Source: JBBAFB01 sp041655595 (lineage in GTDB: Bacteria > Bacillota > DULZ01). Taken from it: a stretch of DNA of 64,000 bases. Below, piece by piece: positions 7,946 to 17,779 of this stretch (position 1 is its first letter; the number at the start of each line of letters is the position of its first letter). The notes under the pieces are model-generated. The model had not been told where the DNA came from. It saw nothing but the letters and a program-made list of their open reading frames with translations, and did not search any database. A program made the translations under genes and the position numbers. The DNA lies in contig JBBAFB010000001.1 in the NCBI GenBank assembly GCA_041655595.1, forward strand, positions 6,071-70,070. The letters are read 5' to 3'.

Positions 7946-8569
7946 TTATGGGTTTTCAATCAAAATATTAATCTTTTCAGGTTCCACATTCAGGTAAGCA
8001 CCTACTCCCAACCGAATCTGTGCAATTAAATTTGAGGAAAGAGCATTTCCCCCGGTCCTTACCTCCTGTCCAACCAAAAGGTTTCGCTGATTAACCGTTA
8101 CTTCTTCAACCGGTTCAACTTTTTTAAAACTTAAATTTTGTTGTAATTCATTAATGATTATTGTAACTTGGCAGACCTCTTGTTCTTTTAAGCTTTTACC
8201 CTCTAAAGTTAACGCCACCTTCGGAGCAATTATGCCGTAGGTAAAAGACAGCATCCCTTCAATTTGATCCTCAAGATGTGCTTTTGTCATTTCAAGAGCG
8301 GCTTCTTCTTGCTTTTTCTCCAATTCTTTGCTTTGCTGGATAATTGATCCCAACTTACTTTCAGAACCTTCAGCCTCGAAGACCAATCTTATATCAATTT
8401 GTTGATGTAATAGATTTAGCACCGGTGTTAACAAGGTGATTATAATAAATAAGCCGAGTATTACCTTTAAGTAGCCTTTAAAGCTATTGTTTGGCAGTAA
8501 TAGCTCCATAAAAAAACCAAAAAACAATAATATTGTTAGATTAGCAATAATTGTTTGCAACCCTTGCAC
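7946..8569 (-). CDS. spoIIIAF: Stage III sporulation protein AF
   Basis: A 207-residue protein with two N-terminal membrane segments (IIANLTILLFFGFFMELLLP and YLKVILGLFIIITLLTPVL) and a C-terminal soluble domain ending EPEKINILIENP, as in SpoIIIAF. A coiled-coil-like charged stretch (QSKELEKKQEEAALEMTKAH) lies between. GTG start behind a GGGGGG ribosome site. It sits in the fixed A-H order. Confidence 0.9.
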   Translation of the reverse strand: MQGLQTIIANLTILLFFGFFMELLLPNNSFKGYLKVILGLFIIITLLTPVLNLLHQQIDIRLVFEAEGSESKLGSIIQQSKELEKKQEEAALEMTKAHLEDQIEGMLSFTYGIIAPKVALTLEGKSLKEQEVCQVTIIINELQQNLSFKKVEPVEEVTVNQRNLLVGQEVRTGGNALSSNLIAQIRLGVGAYLNVEPEKINILIENP

Positions 8570-8586
8570 CGTGCTACCCCCCTGAA

Positions 8587-9741
8587 TTATCTCAAAAAGA
8601 CGGTCATGTTACCTAAACCGGCAATAATTGTAATTACAATAAAAAACATTAAACCAACGGCTACCACAGTCCCAAAAATTACAATCATTATCCCTGATAA
8701 GCTCTCCAGCATCTTTGCAATCCCAACCTCGCCAAAGGGCTGCACTATGGCGGCCGTTAACCTATAGATAAGAAAGATGGCTATAATTTTTATTGCCGGC
8801 AAAAGACAAATAATAACTACAACGATAACACCTATGAGGCTGACCGCGCTTTTCAATAATAAGGTTGTACCTATGACTGTCTCTAATGCTTCGGAAAAAA
8901 CTTTTCCGACAATAGGAATAAAACTGCCCGTTAGAAATTTGGCCGTCCTTAATGCCACGCCATCGGCCATCGCACTAGCCGTTCCCTGAATAGAAAGTAT
9001 CCCAATAAAAATTGTCAGAAATAATCCAAGAACACCGATGCTGATTTCCTTTAGTAGGTTCGCAAAACTGCTAACTTGAAACTGTTCGGAAACAGAAGCA
9101 ACAACCATCATCACGGAGGCAAAGTAGATTAACGGGAAAACGATCTTTATTATTAAACTGCCTAAAATACTGATACCTGCTAAAACAAAAGGGTGAACAA
9201 CAGTAGCGGTTGTAAAGCCTCCGATGGCTGCAATCAGGGTCAGTAAAACAGGAAGAAGTGCATAGATGAAGTCCATTACCTGTTCAATAGCTGTTGTGCC
9301 AATTTTGATTACATGATTAAAGGAATATAAAACTACTGAAACCACAGCTAAAAAAATTACGGAATTAGCAAGTTTACTGATAGTTGCCTGTTCAAAGGCG
9401 GAATTTAGGTTTTTTAGAATTGCGGACAAAATAACCAACACGAGTATTTGTCCCATAAAATGTGAATTAGCTAATAATTCCTTGAAGGAGTAATTAAGCA
9501 AAGTCTGCAGAATGGCAGCAAAATCAAATTTAAATTTGCCTTTTTTGAGATCCTCAAAAAGGTTACTAATGCTTAATTCAGGAAATTTTTCATCCAGCTC
9601 CCTATCCAGGTTTTTTAAAAACCCTTCCAATTCCCCTGTGTCAATTTCCGGTTGTTGAAAACCACCTTCCGCTAATGCATTATTAGCAGGTAATAAAAAC
9701 AGCAATATAAAGAAAAAAAGAATTGCCCACCCCTTAGACAT
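8587..9741 (-). CDS. spoIIIAE: Stage III sporulation protein AE
   Basis: A 384-residue polytopic membrane protein with an N-terminal signal-like helix (WAILFFFILLFLLPANNALA) and about eight further hydrophobic segments, including GGFTTATVVHPFVLAGISIL and AIKIIAIFLIYRLTAAIVQP. These are typical of SpoIIIAE, the largest membrane component of the mother-cell channel base. It is flanked by spoIIIAD and spoIIIAF with gaps near 15 bases. Confidence 0.93.
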   Translation of the reverse strand: MSKGWAILFFFILLFLLPANNALAEGGFQQPEIDTGELEGFLKNLDRELDEKFPELSISNLFEDLKKGKFKFDFAAILQTLLNYSFKELLANSHFMGQILVLVILSAILKNLNSAFEQATISKLANSVIFLAVVSVVLYSFNHVIKIGTTAIEQVMDFIYALLPVLLTLIAAIGGFTTATVVHPFVLAGISILGSLIIKIVFPLIYFASVMMVVASVSEQFQVSSFANLLKEISIGVLGLFLTIFIGILSIQGTASAMADGVALRTAKFLTGSFIPIVGKVFSEALETVIGTTLLLKSAVSLIGVIVVVIICLLPAIKIIAIFLIYRLTAAIVQPFGEVGIAKMLESLSGIMIVIFGTVVAVGLMFFIVITIIAGLGNMTVFLR

Positions 9742-9752
9742 TTTGTATCACC

Positions 9753-10142
9753 TCATGGCAGCAACCGAATAATTGTTTCAAATACTGCAGTAAAAATGGG
9801 AACAGCTAGAACTAAGATCAAAACTTTTGCCGCAAATTCAATCCTGCCTGCAATAGCAGTCTCTCCGGCATCCCGGGAAATTTGCGTCCCGAATTCAGCT
9901 ATATAAGCCAGCCCGATTATTTTAAGAACAGTTGATAAATAAACTTGGTTAACTTTTGCCTTAACAGCTAACTCCTCTAAAGATTTCAGAATATAAGCAA
10001 CATCATCCAAAAGAGCTACAAAAATTATGATGCCTACGACCACACTGACCAATAAAGCACTTGTATATGAATTGGTTTCCTTTAAGAAGACAGAAACTAT
10101 AGCAGCTACTAATGCTAACCCTATAATCTGCATAATATCCAT
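9753..10142 (-). CDS. spoIIIAD: Stage III sporulation protein AD
   Basis: A 129-residue membrane protein with four hydrophobic helices (MDIMQIIGLALVAAIVSVFL, LLVSVVVGIIIFVALL, VLKIIGLAYIAEFG, VLILVLAVPIFTAVF) and the conserved AEFGTQISRDAGETAIAG loop of SpoIIIAD. The ATG start is chosen because GAGGTGGAG lies just upstream; the length then matches the Bacillus protein. Confidence 0.93.
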   Translation of the reverse strand: MDIMQIIGLALVAAIVSVFLKETNSYTSALLVSVVVGIIIFVALLDDVAYILKSLEELAVKAKVNQVYLSTVLKIIGLAYIAEFGTQISRDAGETAIAGRIEFAAKVLILVLAVPIFTAVFETIIRLLP

Positions 10143-10157
10143 CAAGCTCCACCTCAA

Positions 10158-10367
10158 TTAGTAGAAACTAAAAACCCTTTCAACTGCCTGAAACAACTCC
10201 AATATATAGGGAATGGTCATCGTTAACACCACCGCAAGCCCTGCTAAGACAATCATGTAGGCATATTCATCCCGACCCGCCTGCTTTAAAAAAGTAAAAA
10301 ATACGGAAATGATAATAGCGATGCTTGCAATTTTAAAAATAATTCCCACCTCGGACAAATTAAACAT
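10158..10367 (-). CDS. spoIIIAC: Stage III sporulation protein AC
   Basis: A 69-residue two-helix membrane protein (IIFKIASIAIIISVFFTFL and MIVLAGLAVVLTMTIPYILE) with the conserved KQAGRDEYAYM loop between the helices, diagnostic of SpoIIIAC. Length equals that of known members. It lies 15 bases ahead of spoIIIAD. Confidence 0.93.
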   Translation of the reverse strand: MFNLSEVGIIFKIASIAIIISVFFTFLKQAGRDEYAYMIVLAGLAVVLTMTIPYILELFQAVERVFSFY

Positions 10368-10377
10368 GTCGTCCTCC

Positions 10378-10911
10378 TCAACATAGAAGAATAATTAAGG
10401 CAAGTCCCCCCAAAAGACCCATTGAACGCCACATGCGCTGATTCTTTTGTTTCTTTGTAAGTGCATCCTGCTGCCTAATCTGTAACAATTCCTGAATCAG
10501 TTTAAACTTTTTAAGTTGCTCCTGGCGACTGGTAGAACCTAGACCAAGGCCAAAATCTTTTAAAATCAAGATATCATCTTTAGTAAGGCTGGATTTTTGG
10601 CAAAAGATCTCCAAGGCCCTTCGCCATGCTTCTTCGGTTGAAATTCCTTCCCCATCGTTTAAAACGACTAAGAGTTTGTCCCATAAAGAGTTTGAATCCT
10701 GTGCATTGATACTTTTTAACTTTTTAAATATCTGGGGTAAGGGTGTAGCATTATAATTAATCTCCATTTCCAAAAATACAAAATCATTTCTTAGGCTTTC
10801 AAGTTCCCTTACCCTGCGGGACAACTGCATTCCACCGAAAAAACCCAAGCCGGATGTGGCAATTAAGATCAGTATTGCCCCCAAAATTTTCAATTTCTTT
10901 ACCTCTTCCAT
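10378..10911 (-). CDS. spoIIIAB: Stage III sporulation protein AB
   Basis: A 177-residue protein with N-terminal and C-terminal membrane helices (ILGAILILIATSGLGFFGGM, MGLLGGLALIILLC) and a central helical domain with RVRELESLRNDFVFLEMEIN and LGLGSTSRQEQLKKFKL, as in SpoIIIAB, a relative of the GspF/PilC platform fold. Its first codons overlap the end of spoIIIAA by 13 bases, indicating translational coupling. Confidence 0.93.
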   Translation of the reverse strand: MEEVKKLKILGAILILIATSGLGFFGGMQLSRRVRELESLRNDFVFLEMEINYNATPLPQIFKKLKSINAQDSNSLWDKLLVVLNDGEGISTEEAWRRALEIFCQKSSLTKDDILILKDFGLGLGSTSRQEQLKKFKLIQELLQIRQQDALTKKQKNQRMWRSMGLLGGLALIILLC

Positions 10912-11939
10912 AAATTTTTAGGACTTTTTTGAAAACCTTCCCCGTCCAGGATGGCCTCAATTGTTCCGGGGCCCGACCGCCGGCTTAAAATAACATATCT
11001 TTCAAATACCTTACTTCTAAGCAAATCCCCCATCACAGGCCTTTCTTTTAGTTCATAAAAGTCATAACCATGCACAGTTGCCAAAATAGTAACCCCCGCA
11101 TTAATTATTTCTAAAATTGCTTTAACATCGTCTGCTTTTCCCAACTCATCAACCGCAATAATTTTTGGTGACATGGAACGGAGCAAAATAATCATTCCCA
11201 AAGCTTTCGGGCATCCATCCAGCACATCTGTTTGGTATCCCAGATCATTTTGCGGAACACCACGGTAGGAGCCTGCCAGTTCTGAACGCTCATCCACAAG
11301 GCCAATATTGACACCGCTTAACAAACCGGGAATACCATCGGAAAACTGCCTGATTAAATCACGTAACAAGGTGGTTTTACCCGCCCCGGGCGGAGAAATA
11401 ATTAAAGTGTGAAGTACCCTTTCCTGCCGACAATCAATTAGGCTCGGTATCAAATAATCGGCAGCTCCCACAATTTCTCTGGCTATTCTAAAATTTAATC
11501 CGTTCAAATTTTTTAAGGTTTTTAAATTCCCGTTAGCAATTACTGCTTCCCCTGTAAAACCCACCCTATGCCCCCCGGGTAAAGTTAAATATCCCTGGGA
11601 TAACTCTGTTTCAATAGCATAAAAAGAACCATCACTTATTAAAGCAACTACTTTTTGCAACAGTTCCGCGTTAATGAAAAAGGGTTCCCCCGTAAAGGGC
11701 TTTGCCAGTTCACCTGAGTTAGTGATCCAAAAAGTTTTTCCACCTATTTGACAAACTAAGGGCTTATCCACCCTTAGCCGAATCTCTTCCAATTCAACCA
11801 GTTCCTCTGTTGGAAAGGATTTTAAAAGCTCCTTTAGCTGCAGGGGGAAAAAAGGTAAAATACTATTCAACTGACTATGCGCACTGATATGGATTTTATT
11901 AAAACTCGTTAAAATATTAGTTTTAGAAGAACATTCCAT
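10899..11939 (-). CDS. spoIIIAA: Stage III sporulation protein AA (ATPase)
   Basis: A 346-residue cytoplasmic AAA-type ATPase related to secretion ATPases. Walker A is SPPGAGKTTLLRDLI, Walker B lies in SPKIIAVDELGK, and GLVDERSELAGSYRGVPQND is the family signature. It probably energises the mother-cell channel. An ATG with AAAGGAGG upstream sets the start; reading from an earlier codon would run through the promoter. First gene of the complete spoIIIAA-AH set. Confidence 0.95.
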   Translation of the reverse strand: MECSSKTNILTSFNKIHISAHSQLNSILPFFPLQLKELLKSFPTEELVELEEIRLRVDKPLVCQIGGKTFWITNSGELAKPFTGEPFFINAELLQKVVALISDGSFYAIETELSQGYLTLPGGHRVGFTGEAVIANGNLKTLKNLNGLNFRIAREIVGAADYLIPSLIDCRQERVLHTLIISPPGAGKTTLLRDLIRQFSDGIPGLLSGVNIGLVDERSELAGSYRGVPQNDLGYQTDVLDGCPKALGMIILLRSMSPKIIAVDELGKADDVKAILEIINAGVTILATVHGYDFYELKERPVMGDLLRSKVFERYVILSRRSGPGTIEAILDGEGFQKSPKNLWKR

Positions 11940-11980
11940 CAAGATTCCTCCTTTCTTAATAAACATATTTTTCCTTTTTA

Positions 11981-12010
11981 ATTTTATGCCCCCTAGTTGC
12001 AAAAGTTAGA
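11981..12010 (-). promoter_or_regulatory. Probable SigE promoter of spoIIIA
   Basis: A -10-like CATAAAAT (11981-11988, minus strand) lies about 45 bases ahead of the spoIIIAA start, with a weak -35-like TCTAACT 15 bases further up. The -10 resembles the mother-cell SigE consensus, the factor expected for spoIIIA. Confidence 0.5.
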
Positions 12011-12015
12011 CAACT

Positions 12016-12056
12016 AAAAAAGACCATTTTCGGCTTTGCCACTAAAAATGGTCTTA
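12016..12056 (-). terminator. Intrinsic terminator after the efp operon
   Basis: On the minus strand AAGACCATTTT and AAAATGGTCTT form an 11-bp stem with a 14-base loop, followed by TTTTTT. It separates the CD1247-like gene from spoIIIA. Confidence 0.8.
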
Positions 12057-12117
12057 ATTATTAAAGCTAAGTAAAAATTTTATCTAGTAAATTAATTTTT
12101 TTGCATTTGCTGTACTG

Positions 12118-12636
12118 CTAATCATCTTCTCCTTCATTTTTTTCCCCGTCCTCTTCAATGCTTCCGCCTTCTAAGAACTCATCGCCAGCCTCTGAGGAAT
12201 CATCATTGACAAAAACAACTGCATTACAGTTAGGACAAACAACCTCAATTAAATCATCGTCAATTAAAATATCCGAGTCAAAGTAAACGATATCGTGGCA
12301 TTCGGGGCATTCAACTTCTACATAGGAGATGTCATCGTTAAAATCCTCATCTTCATCATCACTGCTATCATAAAAATCATCGAAATCAAATTCATCATCG
12401 CTGTCATCATAGTCATCACCATAAACTTCTTCTTCCAGCCCCTCCAAATCCTCGTCAATTACTGTTACGTATTCCTCAAGTTCAGTTTGGTTTTCCTGGA
12501 ATTCTGCTAAAACATCCACCACATCTACCAAAACATCAATTAGTTCGTCAATTAATCTGCCGACTTTGGGATCCTCCACTTCAATTCCATCTGCTAACCC
12601 CTGTAGATATGCTACTCTTTTTTCCAACCCTTCCAT
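12118..12636 (-). CDS. Acidic CD1247-type protein with zinc ribbon
   Basis: A 172-residue, strongly acidic protein. Residues 1-60 form a helical domain (MEGLEKRVAYLQGLADGIEV) known from the CD1247 N-terminal domain family of clostridia. A D/E-rich low-complexity linker follows. Residues about 108-140 form a zinc ribbon with VECPECHDIV and VCPNCNAVV. The C-terminal tail is again acidic. Function is unknown; the linkage to efp suggests a translation- or transcription-related role, but that is inference only. It is followed by a strong terminator. Confidence 0.7.
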   Translation of the reverse strand: MEGLEKRVAYLQGLADGIEVEDPKVGRLIDELIDVLVDVVDVLAEFQENQTELEEYVTVIDEDLEGLEEEVYGDDYDDSDDEFDFDDFYDSSDDEDEDFNDDISYVEVECPECHDIVYFDSDILIDDDLIEVVCPNCNAVVFVNDDSSEAGDEFLEGGSIEEDGEKNEGEDD

Positions 12637-12703
12637 GACAAATCCTCCTTTTCTTTACTACTAATTTATTATTTCCAAGAAGCCGCCTGCTAAACAAAAA
12701 AGA

Positions 12704-13261
12704 TTATGCCCTTTGAATATATTGGCCATCTCTAGTATCTATAATTAAAACATCTCCGACATTTATAAATAAAGGCACCTGCACCACAGCCCCTGTTTCC
12801 AGTGTTGCCGCCTTGGTCGCACCGGTAGCTGTGTCACCTTTTATGCCGGGTTCAGACTCTGTTACTTCTAGTTCAACAGTATTTGGCAATTCAACCCCAA
12901 AAGATTGCCCTTTAAAAAACAAGACATGGATATTCATATTTTCCTTCAGATATTTAACGGCATCATCAAGTTGTTCGGCACTAAGCGACAACTGCTCATA
13001 ATTTTCTGTATCCATAAAAATATAGTTTTCACTATCAAAATAAAGATACTGCATTTCCTTTCTTTCTATATGGGCCCTAAGCACCTTTTCTCCGGCCCTG
13101 AAAGTTTTTTCAAGAACAGCACCGGTGCGTCTGTTTTTAATTTTTGATCTGACAAAAGCTGCGCCTTTGCCCGGTTTTACATGCTGAAAATCTACTACGG
13201 TATAAACATCCCCATCAAGCTCAATAGTTAATCCGGTTTTAAAATCATTTGTTGATATCAT
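12704..13261 (-). CDS. efp: Translation elongation factor P
   Basis: A 185-residue EF-P. The KOW-like N-terminal domain carries the tip loop [17 protein letters not shown] with Lys32 at the modified position; OB-type domains follow ([19 protein letters not shown] and [20 protein letters not shown]). EF-P relieves ribosome stalling at polyproline. The sequence PGKGAAF is of the Bacillus type, where the lysine is 5-aminopentanolylated. It lies in the usual aroQ-pepP-efp neighbourhood. Confidence 0.97.
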   Translation of the reverse strand: MISTNDFKTGLTIELDGDVYTVVDFQHVKPGKGAAFVRSKIKNRRTGAVLEKTFRAGEKVLRAHIERKEMQYLYFDSENYIFMDTENYEQLSLSAEQLDDAVKYLKENMNIHVLFFKGQSFGVELPNTVELEVTESEPGIKGDTATGATKAATLETGAVVQVPLFINVGDVLIIDTRDGQYIQRA

Positions 13262-13297
13262 ACTACTCCTCCTTTGGGTTCTTACTTTAAGAAAAAG

Positions 13298-14377
13298 TTA
13301 AAGATTGATTTCCAGTAACTCCTTTGAGGTCTTAGTAAAGTTTTGATAACCCTTTTCGGTTACTAAAACCATATCTTCAATGCGCACCCCACCCCAGCCT
13401 TCTAAATATATACCCGGTTCTACCGTAACTACCATCCCTGCCTTTAACGGTAGCGGATTACCTTCAGCCAACCTGGGATTTTCGTGAATATCTAAACCCA
13501 CTCCATGTCCCAGACTATGTCCAAAATATTCACCATAGCCCTTTTTTCTGATGATATCCCTAGCAAGCTTATCAATATCATCGCACGTTTCGCCCGCTTT
13601 AATATGCTCTAGGCTGGCAAGTTGGGCTTCCAATACCAATTGGTAGATCTCTTTCTCTCTTGCTGTTGCTTTTCCCAATTTAATAGTACGTGTCATATCC
13701 GATCGGTAGCCTTGGTAAATAGCACCAAAATCAATCACAACCAAATCCCCGGGCTCCAGCTTCTTTTCACTAGCGACTCCATGGGGCAAGGCACTTCGAA
13801 ACCCCGAGGCGATAATAGTTTCGAAGGCAAAGCCGTTTCCACCTAAAAGCCGCATCTGATATTCCAATTCTGCTGCCAACTCTATTTCCCGGATACCGGG
13901 CTTTAAGAATGTTAAAATTCTTTGAAAAGCCTGATCAGCTATTGTAGCCGCCTTTTTAATAAATTTCACTTCAACCTCATCCTTACACTCACGCAAAGAT
14001 TCGGTAACGTCCTTTGTTCCTGCTAGCTCCACCCCGTACATTTCCTTTTTTAACAGTTCAAACTGTGTATAGCTTAGCTGATCCTGTTCAAAGCCTAACA
14101 CCCTGATGTTATGCAGTTTAGTTAGCTCCAAAAGGGTAGTAGTCCACTTGTTGGCATGCTGCATCACCCGACAACAAGTTGCCTCTTTTTGTGCCTGTTT
14201 TATGTAACGAAAATCTGTCAACAGATAAGCATCACCTTCGGTAATTAAAAGGTAGCCCGCGGAGCCCGTAAAGCCCGATAAATAGTATCTATTTTTTTCA
14301 TCGGTAACCAACAGGCCGTTTAAATTTTTTTTGGTTATTTCCACTTGAATCTGCTTACATCTGTTTTTAAATGGCAT
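13298..14377 (-). CDS. Xaa-Pro aminopeptidase (M24 family)
   Basis: A 359-residue metallopeptidase with a creatinase N-terminal domain ([20 protein letters not shown]) and the pita-bread catalytic domain. Metal ligands are seen in [19 protein letters not shown] (two Asp), [15 protein letters not shown] (His), [10 protein letters not shown] (Glu) and GVRIEDM (Glu). It removes N-terminal residues ahead of proline and is commonly coupled to efp in Bacillota. ATG preferred to a TTG one codon upstream. Confidence 0.92.
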   Translation of the reverse strand: MPFKNRCKQIQVEITKKNLNGLLVTDEKNRYYLSGFTGSAGYLLITEGDAYLLTDFRYIKQAQKEATCCRVMQHANKWTTTLLELTKLHNIRVLGFEQDQLSYTQFELLKKEMYGVELAGTKDVTESLRECKDEVEVKFIKKAATIADQAFQRILTFLKPGIREIELAAELEYQMRLLGGNGFAFETIIASGFRSALPHGVASEKKLEPGDLVVIDFGAIYQGYRSDMTRTIKLGKATAREKEIYQLVLEAQLASLEHIKAGETCDDIDKLARDIIRKKGYGEYFGHSLGHGVGLDIHENPRLAEGNPLPLKAGMVVTVEPGIYLEGWGGVRIEDMVLVTEKGYQNFTKTSKELLEINL

Positions 14378-14394
14378 CAACTACCAACCTAACC

Positions 14395-14844
14395 CTAATT
14401 ATTTTTTGTCTTGTGGAGATACAAAGCCGCAAAAAAGGCAGTAATATAACTAACTTCTCCAAAACCTGTAATCTGTCCCCCGGCAACCTCCGCAATTACG
14501 GATTTATGTCGAAAATTCTCTCTTTGATAAATATTTGACAAGTGAACCTCAATCACGGGAATAGAGATAGCCGCAACTGCATCCCTTAGGGCATAGCTAT
14601 AATGACCGTAGGCTCCGGGGTTAAAAATGATGAAATCAATTTTTTGTTCTGACTCCGTCCGCTGCAGGACATCAATCAAGACACCCTCGTGGTTAGATTG
14701 AAAAAACTCAATTTCCACCTGGTATTCTTTACCTAAACCCCGGAGGGAATCATTGATCTCATCCAGAGAAATTGAACCGTAAATAGCCGGTTCTCTCCTT
14801 CCCAAAAGGTTCAGATTAGGGCCATTTAAAAATAGTAGCTTCAT
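14395..14844 (-). CDS. aroQ: 3-dehydroquinate dehydratase, type II
   Basis: A 149-residue type II dehydroquinase of the shikimate pathway. Motifs: FLNGPNLNLLGRREPAIYG (with the active-site tyrosine and arginine), FFQSNHEGVLID, FNPGAYGHYSYALRDA and VEVHLSNIYQRENFRHKSV. The family is a dodecamer and these loops close over the substrate. The start is set at the ATG just before KLLFLNGPN, where the family usually begins. Confidence 0.95.
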   Translation of the reverse strand: MKLLFLNGPNLNLLGRREPAIYGSISLDEINDSLRGLGKEYQVEIEFFQSNHEGVLIDVLQRTESEQKIDFIIFNPGAYGHYSYALRDAVAAISIPVIEVHLSNIYQRENFRHKSVIAEVAGGQITGFGEVSYITAFFAALYLHKTKNN

Positions 14845-14915
14845 TTTCACATCCCCATTATCTTTCTGTCTGCATTTTAACATAAGTTACCGAGCTTGAA
14901 TAGTTTTTCTTTTAG

Positions 14916-16253
14916 TCAACTGCCGCTAATTGTCATGTTCGCTATTCTAATAGTAGGAGATCCACTACCGATGAAAAAAGTTAAATCATCCGCTACACAA
15001 TCTACTTGCTTAAGAAGACCAATTAAATTACCGGCAATAGCAGCTCCCCTGAAAGCTTTTGTTAGTTTCCCATTTTCGATCAACAAACCGCTTGCACCGA
15101 CAGAGAAATCTCCGGAAATGGGATTAGCAGTATGCATACCCATCACCTCTGTAATATAAAAACCTTGCCGAACCTCGCTTAATAAAACCTCCTTGCTGAC
15201 CTGCCCTGCCTCAATATAAAGATTTGTTGCACCTACCTCAGGAGTTCCTTTATAACTTCTGATGGCATTTCCGGTGGAAGCAGTGCCGCCCTTATTGGCG
15301 GTGTAGCTATTGTGCAAAAGGCCGGTTAGAATCCCCTCCTTAACCAGGATTGTACGCTGCATTGCCACACCCTCACCATCAAAGGGAGAGGATACAACTT
15401 TTCCCACTAAGGCTCCGTCATCAATAATTTCTACCAAGGGAGAACAAACTATCGTATTCATTTTACCGGCAAAAAATGATTTTCCCTTTTGGACATTTTC
15501 CGCGGAAAAAGCTGAAGCCAAAACACCCAAAAAATTAGTTGCTACATAGGGATCCAGTACAACAGTAGCCTTTTGGGTTTCCACATGCTTCGCCCCTAGG
15601 GAGCGAACCGCCTTATTAGCTGCTTCTTTACCGATTTTAACGGGATTCAAATCCTTGATTTTTAACTCAAACTGCAAATCAAAACCGGTTTGCGCTTCAC
15701 TACCTTCTTCTGCGACCACAAAGGCATACATTCCGCAATAGGAACCTTCATTTGTCTTTTCAATACCTTTTGAGTTTACGATTGCAATTTGATAGTGAAC
15801 ATCTTGATATGTACAGCTTTCAATAATTTTAACTCTGGGGTCGTAGCCCCGGGCGGAGTCCTCCATAAGTAAGGCCATTTTAATTTTTTCTTCAACGGAA
15901 ACCTTTGCTATTTCCGGATCATAAAGGTCAAGCTCCGGGTAAACATCACTTAACCTAGGAAGAATGTTAAAGCTGTCTTCAGCAGTTTTTTTTGCATTAA
16001 AAATTGCCTTTGTCAGAGCTGTTTCCAAAGCAGTAGAAGAAAGATCCGATGAGTAGGCATAACCCAAGCGATTAGCAACAAAAACCCTGATGCCTACACC
16101 CTGCTCCTCTGCATTTTTCAAGGTTTCCACCTGTCCGTTTGCAACCTTGACAGTTAACTCCTGACCTTTAGTCACATAAACCTCTATTTGCTCAGCTCCC
16201 GTGTTCAGCCCTTTCGCCACCAATTCCCTCGCTAAACTTAAATTATCAGTCAT
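14916..16253 (-). CDS. TldE/PmbA-family metalloprotease subunit
   Basis: A 445-residue protein of the TldD/PmbA family without the HExxH motif, so it fits the TldE role of substrate and partner subunit. Signatures: VTKGQELTVKVANGQVETLK near the N terminus, and GKMNTIVCSPLVEIIDD and SSPFDGEGVAMQRTILVKEG in the middle. TldD and TldE together form a peptidase that trims unfolded or modified peptides. The gene follows tldD by 15 bases, so the two are an operon. Confidence 0.9.
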   Translation of the reverse strand: MTDNLSLARELVAKGLNTGAEQIEVYVTKGQELTVKVANGQVETLKNAEEQGVGIRVFVANRLGYAYSSDLSSTALETALTKAIFNAKKTAEDSFNILPRLSDVYPELDLYDPEIAKVSVEEKIKMALLMEDSARGYDPRVKIIESCTYQDVHYQIAIVNSKGIEKTNEGSYCGMYAFVVAEEGSEAQTGFDLQFELKIKDLNPVKIGKEAANKAVRSLGAKHVETQKATVVLDPYVATNFLGVLASAFSAENVQKGKSFFAGKMNTIVCSPLVEIIDDGALVGKVVSSPFDGEGVAMQRTILVKEGILTGLLHNSYTANKGGTASTGNAIRSYKGTPEVGATNLYIEAGQVSKEVLLSEVRQGFYITEVMGMHTANPISGDFSVGASGLLIENGKLTKAFRGAAIAGNLIGLLKQVDCVADDLTFFIGSGSPTIRIANMTISGS

Positions 16254-16268
16254 CTTAAAACCTCCTCA

Positions 16269-17651
16269 CTATAACAAACCGCCAACAGTTAAATTTGGTA
16301 TCCGGATTGTCGGCTGAGCATCCGATACCGGAACACCCTGCCCATCTTTACCACAAGTGCCGATGGCAAAGCCCAGATCATTACCTACCATATCAATTTT
16401 TTGCAAGACCTCCGGTCCGTTTCCAGTTAGTGTCGCACCTCTGACGGGAATTGTTATCTTTCCATTTTCAATTAAATAGCCTTCCTTCACATCAAACACA
16501 AAATCCCCGTTGGTAGTGTTAACCTGACCTCCTCCCATAGCTTTAACATAAAACCCTTTTGCAACGGATTTTATAATTTCCCGTGGGTCGGTTTTGCCTG
16601 CGGCTATAAAAGTATTGGTCATACGTGGAATAGGGTGGTCCTGGTATGACTCTCGTCTGCCGTTGCCCGTAGAAATTTTGTTTTCCTTCTTGGCAGCAAG
16701 ATAATCATACATATAATTTTTAAGAATACCATTTTCTATTAAAATTGTTTTTTGCCCTTGAGTCCCTTCATCGTCAACTCCAAAAGAACCGTATTTTCCG
16801 GGAATGGTTGCATCATCAATAACAGTCACTAACTCCGAGGCAACCTTTTCTCCAATTTTTCCAGCATAAACGGATAATTGCTTTTGCACCAAATCCGCTT
16901 CCAGGCCGTGTCCGCAAGCCTCATGAATCATCGTGCCTCCTGCTTCACCATCCATTACTACAGTCATTTTCCCTGCCGGGGCAGGCTTGGCCTCCAGCAT
17001 CAATAAAGCACGCTTGACCGCCTTTCTAGCAACCCCCTCAGGCTCCGTTTCCTCAAACAGCTCCAAACCCACATGGCCTCCGATAGCCTCATAACCGGTT
17101 TGTATGATATCCCCTTGGGCAGCTACCACATTTACCATAAAACGTGTGCGTATCCTCTGATCTTCAATCCAAAGTCCATCACTATTAGCAATCACTACCT
17201 CCTGAACAACATCCCCATAAACCACTGTAACTTGCTTAATTCTATCATCCATTTTTCTGGCGGCATTGTTTGCCCTGGTCACTAAAGAAACCTTTTCGTC
17301 AATCTCAACTTCTCCAGGCATAATTTTTATATCTGAATTGGGTTGTACTTTCGCTTTAATCAATTCGATACCGGCCGGCGTATTGTCGCCGGTAGCTGCT
17401 TTTGCTACAGTCTCTGCTATTTTAAGTAAATTATCAGCGGACAAATCATTTGTATATCCGTAAGAAGTGTTTTCCCCAACTAGCACCCTTATTCCCGCCC
17501 CAACTTCAATGCCGGTAACAACCCTTTCAATCCTATCCGCTTCGCATGCTATTCCATTATTTGTTTTTCTCTCAATAAAAACCTCCGCAAAATCCCCTCC
17601 CAAGGCTTTTGCCTTTGCCAAAATATCTTCAATTACTTCTTTGGTTAACAC
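16269..17651 (-). CDS. tldD: TldD-family metalloprotease
   Basis: A 460-residue protein with the TldD zinc site GGTMIHEACGHGLEAD (HExxxH) and the conserved GSFGVDDEGTQGQKTILIENG and STGNGRRESYQDHPIPRMTN segments. It is the catalytic partner of the following TldE-like protein. GTG start behind a GAGGTGAT ribosome site. Terminator or promoter signals between it and the pilus region are not clear; the palindrome TCAAGCTAGCTTGA lies in that gap near 17757. Confidence 0.93.
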   Translation of the reverse strand: MLTKEVIEDILAKAKALGGDFAEVFIERKTNNGIACEADRIERVVTGIEVGAGIRVLVGENTSYGYTNDLSADNLLKIAETVAKAATGDNTPAGIELIKAKVQPNSDIKIMPGEVEIDEKVSLVTRANNAARKMDDRIKQVTVVYGDVVQEVVIANSDGLWIEDQRIRTRFMVNVVAAQGDIIQTGYEAIGGHVGLELFEETEPEGVARKAVKRALLMLEAKPAPAGKMTVVMDGEAGGTMIHEACGHGLEADLVQKQLSVYAGKIGEKVASELVTVIDDATIPGKYGSFGVDDEGTQGQKTILIENGILKNYMYDYLAAKKENKISTGNGRRESYQDHPIPRMTNTFIAAGKTDPREIIKSVAKGFYVKAMGGGQVNTTNGDFVFDVKEGYLIENGKITIPVRGATLTGNGPEVLQKIDMVGNDLGFAIGTCGKDGQGVPVSDAQPTIRIPNLTVGGLL

Positions 17652-17779
17652 AATCTATCACCTCATTATCTTAACTTCTAGTATAAGCAGCTTATATTTA
17701 TATATTCCCTACCAATAGTCAGCTTCCTTCAAATTTTAGCCGGATATACTTATTTATCAAGCTAGCTTGAATTAAACCC

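Noticed and set aside
17750..17775. Palindrome TCAAGCTAGCTTGA behind the pilus operon as terminator.
   Set aside because: It is not followed by a T run on the minus strand, so an intrinsic terminator cannot be claimed.
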